Positions 1-5,044 of a DNA stretch of 5,123 nt are shown here, piece after piece. Source of the DNA: Planctomycetota bacterium. Lineage in GTDB: Bacteria > Planctomycetota > Planctomycetia > Pirellulales > Lacipirellulaceae. Positions within the stretch are counted from its first letter, which is position 1, and the number at the start of each line of letters is the position of its first letter. The position numbers and the translations under genes were made by a program. The stretch is from assembly GCA_029259975.1 (NCBI GenBank), contig JAJDEE010000307.1, positions 1 through 5,123 on the forward strand, read 5' to 3'. The notes under the pieces were generated by a model, which did no database searches, was not told the origin of the DNA, and saw only the letters and a list, made by a program, of their open reading frames with translations.

Positions 1-368
1 ATTCGCACATCAAGCTGATCGAGAGGACCATCGGTACGTACCGAGTCGCGCAGCGAGTGCAACGCAGCCCCTTCTGTCATAGGCAGAGAAATCAGACGTA
101 TGCCCTCGGCATCTTTAGGACTAGCCGACTTACGGTCGAAACTGCCCCAGACAACCGTGCCCGATTCGTTATCGACCAAACGCGAGCCAAGTATTCCCGG
201 AATGACGATAACCGGATTTCTCAAATAGTCGGGCGCTTGCGCCGCGTCGTTGTATATTTGGCCCAGGTTCGCACGAGGCTGGGAATGTGTACAGCCAGCC
301 GCAGTGACGAATGTGGCGACGATAATGTGAGCCCATCGAATAGACTGGCAAGATCGTGCACGGAACAT
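1..368 (-). CDS. Partial LCAT-like alpha/beta-hydrolase lipoprotein (N-terminal 122 codons)
   Basis: This minus-strand frame is open from an ATG at 366-368 to the left edge, so the C-terminal part is missing. The start is well fixed: an in-frame TAG (384-386) lies 15 bases upstream, and AGAAAGAG precedes the ATG. Residues 1-26 look like a lipoprotein signal: Arg near the N-terminus, hydrophobic IIVATFV, then TAAGC with Cys26 as the likely lipidated residue. The -3 position is Ala rather than Leu, so the lipobox is not perfect. Residues 51-75 contain NPVIVIPGILGSRLVD followed by SGTVVWG. This is the typical opening of lecithin:cholesterol acyltransferase-type lipases and acyltransferases, where PGILGS forms the first strand and oxyanion-hole region. 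The catalytic Ser, Asp and His would lie beyond the window. I infer an envelope-anchored lipase, esterase or acyltransferase of unknown substrate. The small secreted gene upstream on the same strand is 122 bases away and could be co-transcribed. Confidence 0.82.
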   Translation of the reverse strand, partial: MFRARSCQSIRWAHIIVATFVTAAGCTHSQPRANLGQIYNDAAQAPDYLRNPVIVIPGILGSRLVDNESGTVVWGSFDRKSASPKDAEGIRLISLPMTEGAALHSLRDSVRTDGPLDQLDVR

Positions 369-490
369 TGAATGAATCTCTTTCTAACGTCGCACAGGCT
401 GAGCGATCTTGCGGCCAAAACTTTTAATTTGCTGCCCTAGAAGTTTCTTTCGCGAGTTTACATGCTCAGCATCAAGCTTCGCCCCATGAA

Positions 491-694
491 TCATGCCGTT
501 GGCGAGTTTTGCTTCGCGCTGGACTGGAAATGATACAACGATTCATCAAAGCCTAGTTCTCCGCCAGGTTGTGGGTGATCCTGATTTGAAGCCTGGACTG
601 CGTCAGAAAATAATTCCGCCGAATAGGCAGGGCTGTTGAAAGTAATAAGTAAAAGCAGCGTCCTGAGTACGGCAATCCGTAGCGTGACATTCAT
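491..694 (-). CDS. Small secreted peptide, 67 aa, unknown function
   Basis: I do not recognise a family. The gene is supported by a near-perfect Shine-Dalgarno, AAGGAGGA (701-708 on the forward strand), six bases from the ATG, and by a clean Sec signal peptide. Arg6 and Arg11 precede or flank a hydrophobic core (residues 12-19, TLLLLITF), followed by PAYS with probable cleavage after Ser25. The mature product would be about 42 residues, polar and acidic, rich in Gln, Ser, Asp and His, with no Cys and no second membrane segment. It should therefore be soluble and periplasmic or exported. The downstream LCAT-like lipoprotein gene lies 122 bases away on the same strand. A Fur-like palindrome sits just upstream of the ribosome binding site, so expression may respond to metal or peroxide; that is inference. 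It could also be the stump of a longer protein, but I see no continuation after the TGA. Confidence 0.6.
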   Translation of the reverse strand: MNVTLRIAVLRTLLLLITFNSPAYSAELFSDAVQASNQDHPQPGGELGFDESLYHFQSSAKQNSPTA

Positions 695-700
695 CTCCGT

Positions 701-708
701 TCCTCCTT
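701..708 (-). promoter_or_regulatory. Strong Shine-Dalgarno for the 67-aa secreted peptide
   Basis: On the minus strand this reads AAGGAGGA, ending six bases before the ATG at 692-694. It is the strongest ribosome binding site in the window and the main reason for believing this very short gene. Confidence 0.7.
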
Positions 709-715
709 GAACTAA

Positions 716-730
716 GCATAATGATTATGA
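716..730. promoter_or_regulatory. Candidate Fur/PerR-family operator (7-1-7 palindrome)
   Basis: The sequence GCATAAT-G-ATTATGA has a perfect 13-base palindromic core (CATAATGATTATG) with a single central base. It matches the 7-1-7 Fur core TGATAAT-N-ATTATCA at 12 of 14 informative positions. It lies about eight bases upstream of the Shine-Dalgarno of the 67-aa secreted peptide, where a -10 element or the transcription start would be expected, so binding there could block transcription. The match to the motif is seen directly; the identity of the regulator is inference. AT-rich palindromes of this length can also occur by chance. Confidence 0.35.
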
Positions 731-1194
731 CGCCTAGGCAGAAGTCCTGGAGTACTTCTCAAGTAATAGCGGATATTTAGCGAACGGTAACTAGCAATTA
801 TTCGCAATCCACGGTCGTACTACTATTGGTGACGAGTTATGAAGCGGCGCCTTATCAAGAATCCCAAAAAAACTCTTGGAGAATCTCGTCGATGCCTCAA
901 GTGCTGGCCGAGTGATTACAGAAATGCCCCGCGAACGGCCCAAGCGACGGTAATCGTGTTATGGCAAGACCTATTCGCCCTCCATCGTGATTCCTCAGAT
1001 CACGCCGACGGTTGCCAAGCAGAGGTGGATCACCTGCAGACACAATAGTTACCGAACACTCCAGGCAAACGGGGCAACCGGCAAGATCAGCACCGATCTC
1101 GTGTTAGAAATGCCATGCTAGCAACGAGTGTGACCCAATTCACGCAGCCGTTTGCTAGCACTCGTCGATGCTACAGAAACCGGGGGAGGATCCT
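731..1194. other. Long stretch without a confident gene; possible decayed reading frame
   Basis: No convincing gene was found in these roughly 460 bases. A plus-strand frame from ATG 839 to 1048 (69 codons) has only a weak ribosome binding site, and its product is basic and resembles nothing I know. In another plus frame, codons run open from 843 to 950, stop at TAA 951-953, and continue open from 954 to 1118. Together that is 91 sense codons with one internal stop. The ATG-839 frame could join this frame through a one-base shift at a run of seven A (866-872). The product of that joined frame looks more protein-like (for example LLENLVDASSAGRVITEMP), but I do not recognise it. The stretch also holds short hairpins: GAAGT/ACTTC at 741-758 and AGATC/GATCT at 1084-1099. 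It should contain the promoters for the divergent genes at 694 and 1229; no strong -35/-10 pair was seen. Confidence 0.3.
1116..1165. repeat. Paired TGCTAGCA octamers with a 7-bp inverted repeat in the leader
   Basis: The palindromic octamer TGCTAGCA occurs at 1116-1123 and again at 1153-1160. ACGAGTG (1124-1130), directly after the first copy, is the exact inverse complement of CACTCGT (1159-1165), which overlaps and follows the second. The whole arrangement lies 64-113 bases upstream of the thioredoxin-fold gene, so it could be a two-site operator or a weak hairpin in the leader transcript. No regulator is implied by the sequence itself. Confidence 0.35.
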
Positions 1195-1296
1195 ATGTCC
1201 ATTTCCACTTTTATGTCGGAGAACCTCAATGAATCGCAATGCCTTACTGACTGTCATGCTGACCGCTGCTTGTCTTTCGGTTACTTACCAGGCTAA
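1195..1296 (+). CDS. Possible 33-codon leader ORF overlapping the thioredoxin-fold gene start
   Basis: An ATG at 1195 is preceded by GGGGGAGGA (1182-1190) with a four-base spacer. This is a stronger ribosome binding sequence than the one of the gene it overlaps. The frame encodes 33 residues and stops at TAA 1294-1296, which lies 65 bases inside the thioredoxin-fold gene in a different frame. The peptide has three Cys (16, 20 and 25, in CLTDCHADRC) and a His, a spacing that could bind metal, but no signal peptide or known family. It might be a regulatory leader peptide whose translation affects access to the downstream start at 1229. Equally, it may be a chance reading frame next to a purine-rich run. 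No protein evidence is possible from sequence alone. Confidence 0.25.
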   Translation: MSISTFMSENLNESQCLTDCHADRCLSFGYLPG

Positions 1297-1693
1297 TGCC
1301 CAGGTAGCAGCTCGGCCAAATCAAATCTATTGGGCCAAGTCCTCTGAGATGGCACTGTCGCTGGCGAGGAATTCGCGTTTACCTATCTTGGTTGTTGTTA
1401 GTTCTAAAAACTGTAGCTATTGTCGTAAGATGGATCGCGAAGTTTGGAGCAATCCGAGAATTATCGCTCAAGTAGAAAGTGGATTTGTTCCTTTGAAGCT
1501 CAATGCAACAAGACATCGTCAACTCGTGGCGAAATTAGGTGTTCGCGTGTTCCCGACTACGATTTTGCTCTCTCCCGAAGGCCATGTGATCAACAGAGCA
1601 CGGGGCTACCTGCCACCGAATAAATTAGCTGGATTACTTCGCTCAGCAAGTTCAACAAAGGTTGCCGCTCATCAGAGGTCGCCTGTGGAATGA
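1229..1693 (+). CDS. Secreted thioredoxin-fold protein with CSYC active site
   Basis: This 154-residue protein probably acts as a dithiol reductase or oxidoreductase outside the cytoplasm. The frame is open further upstream, but ATG 1229 is chosen because it has GGAGAA (1218-1223) five bases before it and begins a Sec signal peptide. That signal has Arg3, hydrophobic residues 5-19, and ANA before Gln25 as the cleavage site. The mature domain (about 26-143) fits the Thioredoxin_7/DsbD-C-like group. It has the strand LPILVVVSS, then the redox motif CSYC (Cys62, Cys65) followed by RKMDREVWSNPRI, then FVPLKLNAT, and the cis-proline loop VFPT (Pro109). SPEGHVINRARGYLPP completes the fold. Both active-site cysteines are present. 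The size is that of a single-domain family member. It converges on the Cys-containing membrane protein at 1758-2288, which could be a partner, though the two are not an operon. An overlapping short frame at 1195-1296 may influence translation. Confidence 0.85.
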   Translation: MNRNALLTVMLTAACLSVTYQANAQVAARPNQIYWAKSSEMALSLARNSRLPILVVVSSKNCSYCRKMDREVWSNPRIIAQVESGFVPLKLNATRHRQLVAKLGVRVFPTTILLSPEGHVINRARGYLPPNKLAGLLRSASSTKVAAHQRSPVE

Positions 1694-1712
1694 AAAGGCC
1701 TGTCAAATGAGA

Positions 1713-1775
1713 GGAGAGGCGGTGGAAGCGGTTTAGCGAAATATTTTCGCGATGCCACTACAGCCGCGCCTCTCC
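1713..1775. terminator. Nested inverted repeat between convergent genes, possible bidirectional terminator
   Basis: The outer arms GGAGAGGCG (1713-1721) and CGCCTCTCC (1767-1775) are exact inverse complements over 9 bases. Inside them, GCGAAA (1736-1741) and TTTCGC (1745-1750) form a tight 6-bp hairpin with a three-base loop. The element fills the gap between the stop of the thioredoxin-fold gene (1693) and the stop of the membrane protein (1758). Its right outer arm runs into the last codons of the latter. There is no run of T after either stem, so it is not a classical Rho-independent terminator. Its position suggests transcript-end formation or protection, which is inference. Confidence 0.4.
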
Positions 1776-2288
1776 CGTCTCTGGCGAGAAAGCACTCTTC
1801 GTAGGCAGAACTGAAGAGCGACGTCCTTGTCGAATCATGACTAGGCCGATCGCCAATAGTTGTAGCATTGGAATTTCGACACAAGTAGCGATCGTAAACC
1901 CGCAGCGTTGCAAGAAGTATTTTCGTTGCCAATCACTGACTGCCGGCAGCCATGTCGCCCATTGATACATGACGACAGTCATCACTAAGATGGCACCAAC
2001 GACGCAGAGAATTTTCCCGAAATGTTGAGGAGGGCCGATGGTCCTATGAAAGGACCGGCTTACGATCATGGCCAAAGGAATCAACACAATAAGCCAAGCC
2101 AAATGGCAACCCACCAAGACCTGAGTCGGCGGTCCACAACCCCAGACTCCACAGACCGAGTGTCCCCAGTTGCCGGGCGAATTGGTGATAGAAAGCGCCG
2201 CCAATAAAGTTGCCGTCCAGACAAACAGTTTTAGTACGTTTTTCAACGTGACAATCTGTATTTGGGTTTGGGGCACTGGTTTGCTCAA
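1758..2288 (-). CDS. Four-helix membrane protein with CGVWGCGP loop, unknown function
   Basis: This frame gives 176 residues with four hydrophobic segments at about 18-36, 57-77, 92-114 and 129-152, so it is an integral inner-membrane protein with both ends on the same side. Between helices 1 and 2 lies a Cys/Gly/Trp-rich loop, HSVCGVWGCGPP, with Cys46 and Cys51. Cys61 sits at the start of helix 2, and Cys95, Cys129 and Cys136 are in or near the later helices. The basic segment RQGRRSS after helix 4 suggests that end is cytoplasmic. The start is uncertain. The first possible codon is TTG 2286-2288, without a ribosome binding site; GTG 2274-2276, four codons later, has GAG about seven bases upstream. 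No ATG is available near the N-terminus. I do not recognise a named family. The loop cysteines and the neighbouring thioredoxin-fold gene make a redox or metal role possible, as inference only. Confidence 0.68.
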   Translation of the reverse strand: MSKPVPQTQIQIVTLKNVLKLFVWTATLLAALSITNSPGNWGHSVCGVWGCGPPTQVLVGCHLAWLIVLIPLAMIVSRSFHRTIGPPQHFGKILCVVGAILVMTVVMYQWATWLPAVSDWQRKYFLQRCGFTIATCVEIPMLQLLAIGLVMIRQGRRSSVLPTKSAFSPETGEARL

Positions 2289-2349
2289 TGTCGAAAGCCG
2301 AAGAGATTACCAAAATCGAAAGTACCGTCTAATCATAACACGAGAGCCG

Positions 2350-2371
2350 ATTACGATCCGTGAATCGTGAT
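2350..2371. promoter_or_regulatory. Candidate operator dyad in the divergent intergenic region
   Basis: Two 8-base half-sites, ATTACGAT and ATCGTGAT, are separated by six bases. They are inverse complements at 7 of 8 positions. The site lies between the divergent membrane-protein gene (starting at 2288) and the oxidoreductase gene (2507), about 157 bases upstream of the latter's preferred start. Size and symmetry fit a dimeric transcription factor. No matching regulator gene is in the window, and I could not assign convincing -35 and -10 elements around it. Confidence 0.3.
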
Positions 2372-2398
2372 ACATTACAGAAATTGCAAGCACACCAA

Positions 2399-2463
2399 CT
2401 AAAGGATAAAAAATGAGGGGAACTATCTGTAAGGAATCGAACTACAGACCGTCGTCCTTTTAG
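2399..2463 (+). promoter_or_regulatory. Two-tier leader hairpin enclosing a short upstream ORF
   Basis: CTAAAGGA (2399-2406) can pair with TCCTTTTAG (2455-2463) with one bulged base. Inside, TCTGTA (2426-2431) pairs exactly with TACAGA (2443-2448). The outer stem contains AAGGA (2402-2406), the ribosome binding site of a 16-codon frame that starts at ATG 2413 and stops at TAG 2461-2463. Folding would therefore hide the leader's own start signals, and the leader's stop codon forms the other arm. This resembles a translation-dependent leader switch for the oxidoreductase gene 44 bases downstream, but there is no direct evidence for such a mechanism. Confidence 0.3.
2413..2463 (+). CDS. Possible 16-residue leader peptide upstream of the oxidoreductase
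   Basis: An ATG with AAGGA six bases upstream opens a 16-codon frame ending at TAG 2461-2463. The encoded peptide, MRGTICKESNYRPSSF, has one Cys and no codon run of the kind seen in amino-acid attenuators. It ends 43 bases before the preferred start of the oxidoreductase, which would allow translational coupling or a regulatory role. A chance short frame is an equal alternative. Confidence 0.25.
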   Translation: MRGTICKESNYRPSSF

Positions 2464-2506
2464 CAAGTCGAAAAACGTGTCCGCCTCTCCGATGGAAAGT
2501 CATTCT

Positions 2507-4027
2507 ATGCCTAACGAGGAATTTGTTCAGCTATTGCCAAGAGATGAACACAATCAAAAGCTGGAAGCTAATGTTCACCCGCCCGACTGGAGTAACCCAA
2601 AGCCGTCGGGCCGCTACAATCTAGTGGTCATCGGGGCCGGGACCGCCGGGCTAGTGACTGCCGCAGGCGCAGCTGGGTTGGGGGCCAAAGTGGCACTGAT
2701 TGAACGTAGTCTGATGGGCGGGGATTGTCTCAATGTCGGTTGCGTGCCGTCGAAAGGCGTGATCAGTTCAGCCCGTGTTGCCGGAACCTTGCGGAACGCA
2801 AGCGATTTCGGTGTCGAAGTCCCAAGCGGCGTGAACATCAACTTTGCCGCCACGATGGAACGTATGCGACGCCTGCGGACTCAGATAAGTACCAATGATT
2901 CGGCCAAACGCTTTCACGATCTGGGCATCGACGTTTACTTCGGTCAGGCGAGTTTTGTCGACTCCGATACGGTCGATGTGGATGGGACAAGACTTCAGTT
3001 CAAACGCGCGGTGATCGCGACTGGTGCCCGGGCAGCCGCGCCGCCGATCTCCGGTTTGAGTTCTGTTGAATACCTAACGAACGAAACCTTGTTTTCGTTG
3101 ACTGAACTGCCGCGTCGGCTTGGTGTCATCGGGGCTGGACCGATCGGTTGCGAGATGGCTCAATCCTTTGCTCAACTTGGCTCCGAGGTATTTCTCGTCG
3201 AGTCGGCTCACGGCATCTTACCGCGTGAAGACCGAGAAGCGGCCGACATCGTGCAAAAAGCACTCGTAGACAATGGTGTGAAGTTGCTTTGCTGTGGCCG
3301 AAACTTGGAAATAAAAAATGAGAGCGGAATACGCCTCACGGTTGAGTCGCACGATCAAGCTTATGACGAACCGATTGATCAATTGTTGGTTGCCGTCGGA
3401 CGAGCACCAAACGTCGATCACCTCAATCTTGAATCCGTCGGAGTGGACTACGACAAAAAGGGCGTCAAGGTCAACGAGAGGATGCAAACGACGAATCCTC
3501 GCATCTACGCCGCCGGAGACATTTGCTCTCGATTCCAGTTCACCCATGCAGCCGATTTCATGGCCCGCATCGTGATTCAAAACGCACTGTTTAAGGGTCG
3601 CAAGAAAGCGAGCACGCTGAAAATACCCTGGTGTACTTACACCTCACCAGAAATCGCTCATGTCGGCCTCTACGAGCAGGAAGCCGAGGACGAGGGTATC
3701 CAGGTCGACACCTACGTTCAGCAATTCAGCGAAGTGGACCGTGCGATCCTCGAAGGTGAAGATCACGGTTTTGCGAAGGTTCATGTCAAGAAGGGCACCG
3801 ACCAGATCGTGGGCGCAACAATTGTTGCGAGAAATGCAGGCGATATGATTTCCGAGATCACGCTGGCGATGACACACGGTTTGGGTTTGTCGAAGATCGG
3901 TGGCACGATTCACCCCTATCCAACACAAGCAGAGGCCATCCGTAAGCTGGGCGATCAATACAGCCGCACGCGGCTTACGCCATTGATAAAGACACTTTTC
4001 AAGAAATGGCTGGCATGGACCCGTTGA
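2507..4027 (+). CDS. FAD-dependent pyridine nucleotide-disulfide oxidoreductase, MerA/Lpd-like
   Basis: This is a class I flavoprotein disulfide reductase that should transfer electrons from NAD(P)H through FAD to a Cys pair. ATG 2507 is chosen because GGAAAG (2494-2499) lies seven bases upstream. GTG 2477 and ATG 2492 are in frame but have poor ribosome binding sites. From ATG 2507 the protein has 506 residues. The FAD motif GAGTAGL is at 43-49. The redox pair is in GGDCLNVGCVPSK (Cys74, Cys79). The NAD(P) motif GAGPIG is at 209-214, with Glu232 ending the second strand (FLVES), which usually favours NADH. The second FAD motif, AAGDIC, includes Asp338, and the dimerisation domain ends in HPYPTQAE (469-476). 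Mercuric reductases carry a C-terminal Cys pair, but this one ends KKWLAWTR. It also lacks the N-terminal heavy-metal domain. Dihydrolipoamide dehydrogenases have HxHPT with a catalytic His, but here Tyr replaces it. The substrate is therefore open. It converges on the phosphatase gene with a 43-base gap. Confidence 0.9.
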   Translation: MPNEEFVQLLPRDEHNQKLEANVHPPDWSNPKPSGRYNLVVIGAGTAGLVTAAGAAGLGAKVALIERSLMGGDCLNVGCVPSKGVISSARVAGTLRNASDFGVEVPSGVNINFAATMERMRRLRTQISTNDSAKRFHDLGIDVYFGQASFVDSDTVDVDGTRLQFKRAVIATGARAAAPPISGLSSVEYLTNETLFSLTELPRRLGVIGAGPIGCEMAQSFAQLGSEVFLVESAHGILPREDREAADIVQKALVDNGVKLLCCGRNLEIKNESGIRLTVESHDQAYDEPIDQLLVAVGRAPNVDHLNLESVGVDYDKKGVKVNERMQTTNPRIYAAGDICSRFQFTHAADFMARIVIQNALFKGRKKASTLKIPWCTYTSPEIAHVGLYEQEAEDEGIQVDTYVQQFSEVDRAILEGEDHGFAKVHVKKGTDQIVGATIVARNAGDMISEITLAMTHGLGLSKIGGTIHPYPTQAEAIRKLGDQYSRTRLTPLIKTLFKKWLAWTR

Positions 4028-4070
4028 GGTAATGCCGTTTCGACGAACGATGAAACCCCTAAAATGCAAG

Positions 4071-4937
4071 CTACTTGATTCCAGCGACGACGAGCGTCAC
4101 GTCTTCCTTAGCCGGACCATCGCGAAACTGGTGCACCTGTTCTAGGATCTCGTCGAACATCTCGAACAGGTCGCAAGTCATCGCCTGGGCGGCAATTTCA
4201 GCTAAGCCAGACTGTCCCAACGGTTGTCCGTTTGTTGCAGTACCTCGGGTAATGCCCTCGGCAAAGAATAGCAACCGATCCTCAGGTGACAGTTGCAACG
4301 TACTCTCTGAATCTTTGTTCAAAATTTCGGGGGCCATACCGATTGAGGTGTGCTGACTCGGTAGACGCTTCGCGATTCCTTGATCAGGGCGAAGCAATAT
4401 CGCACCGGGATGATCAGCACCACTGTAGGCAACCGTTCGTAGATTCATATCGATGCGAGCAGCCATGAAGGAGACGTTCATGTTCGCTTCATGAAGGTGC
4501 TCGTAAATGAATAAGTTTAACGCATGGATCATGTCCGCAGGCGAAAAGGCTTCTTCGATAAAGTGCCGCGCCTCACTACTAATCCGAGAGGCTAACAAGG
4601 CTGGGGCGACGCCTTCGCCATCGACATGGCACATGGTTATGTAGCAAGCAGAGGAATCATCATGCGGAATACGAACCTGAAAGTAGTCGCTACCCAGTGG
4701 TTCGGCAGGGAGAAACCGCACGTCGACATCAATGCGAGGATGTCGCACCGCGGCAGGCAGCAAACTGCGGTGGACTTGCGCAGCAATCTCGTGCTGTTGC
4801 TGGAGCTGTCGTCTTGTCTCGAACAAATCCTCATGGGCTTCCACCAATTCTTTTCGTAACGCATCCACCAAATCGGCGTCGACCGTGTCCGTGTCGCCCC
4901 TGTCCTCTGCCAGCTGTTTTCTGTCAATGCTCGACAT
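4071..4937 (-). CDS. SpoIIE/RsbU-type PP2C phosphatase with altered metal-site motifs
   Basis: This is a 288-residue cytoplasmic protein serine/threonine phosphatase of the PP2C-SpoIIE family. Members usually dephosphorylate anti-anti-sigma (STAS) proteins and so release sigma factors. ATG 4935-4937 is chosen because AAGGA lies about ten bases upstream; the frame extends to a TTG at 5021 but without a ribosome binding site. Residues about 23-57 form a charged, Gln-rich helix likely to be a coiled coil. It leads into the family entry motif RSLLP (57-61) and LGSDYF (82-87, Asp84 conserved). Several usual residues differ: DVSGHG is CHVDGEG (103-109), AGHPP is GADHPG (173-178), and the TDG metal motif is FAEG (225-228). 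The terminal DDxT appears as EDVT (278-281) with its second Asp kept. There is no transmembrane or sensor domain. Activity may be reduced or changed, or the Glu and shifted Asp may compensate. No partner kinase or STAS gene is in the window. Confidence 0.85.
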   Translation of the reverse strand: MSSIDRKQLAEDRGDTDTVDADLVDALRKELVEAHEDLFETRRQLQQQHEIAAQVHRSLLPAAVRHPRIDVDVRFLPAEPLGSDYFQVRIPHDDSSACYITMCHVDGEGVAPALLASRISSEARHFIEEAFSPADMIHALNLFIYEHLHEANMNVSFMAARIDMNLRTVAYSGADHPGAILLRPDQGIAKRLPSQHTSIGMAPEILNKDSESTLQLSPEDRLLFFAEGITRGTATNGQPLGQSGLAEIAAQAMTCDLFEMFDEILEQVHQFRDGPAKEDVTLVVAGIK

Positions 4938-5044
4938 TTCAACAGGTTCCTTGTTGTTGTAGTTAATGCCTACTTGTCCGTTTCGAGAGGCATTCGCAAT
5001 CAGTAGATCAGCTTCGACCAATCACATTGTACTTATCGTAACAG

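Noticed and set aside
57..371. A 104-codon plus-strand reading frame.
   Set aside because: It lies antisense to the LCAT-like lipoprotein, whose protein motifs and start are far better supported.
221..418. A 65-codon minus-strand frame overlapping the lipoprotein start.
   Set aside because: It is out of frame with the recognisable hydrolase, has no ribosome binding site, and its product is low quality.
741..765. Small hairpins GAAGT/ACTTC and TACTT/AAGTA upstream of the secreted peptide.
   Set aside because: They have five-base arms that overlap one another, as expected by chance in this composition.
839..1048. A 69-codon plus-strand frame as a real gene.
   Set aside because: It has a weak ribosome binding site, no signal, domain or resemblance to any family, and a competing frame across the same bases reads equally well. 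It is kept only as part of the unresolved stretch.
1115..1228. An N-terminal extension of the thioredoxin-fold gene from ATG 1115.
   Set aside because: It would bury the signal peptide 38 residues inside the protein and has no ribosome binding site. ATG 1229 has both a ribosome binding site and a proper signal peptide.
2044..2313. An 89-codon minus-strand frame overlapping the membrane protein.
   Set aside because: It is a frame shadow: the overlapping frame has four clear hydrophobic helices, whereas this one has none.
3218..3580. A 120-codon minus-strand frame, and similarly 3644-4069.
   Set aside because: Both are antisense to conserved segments of the oxidoreductase and show no family features.
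2507..4027. Naming the oxidoreductase merA.
   Set aside because: The C-terminal vicinal Cys pair and N-terminal metal domain are absent, and no merR, merT or merP is in the window.
4037..4056. GTTTC/GAAAC hairpin between the convergent oxidoreductase and phosphatase genes.
   Set aside because: Only five base pairs with a ten-base loop and no T run, which is too weak to call a terminator.
4938..5021. A 28-residue N-terminal extension of the phosphatase from TTG 5021.
   Set aside because: It has no ribosome binding site, starts at a rare codon right after a stop, and has no family counterpart. ATG 4937 has AAGGA upstream.
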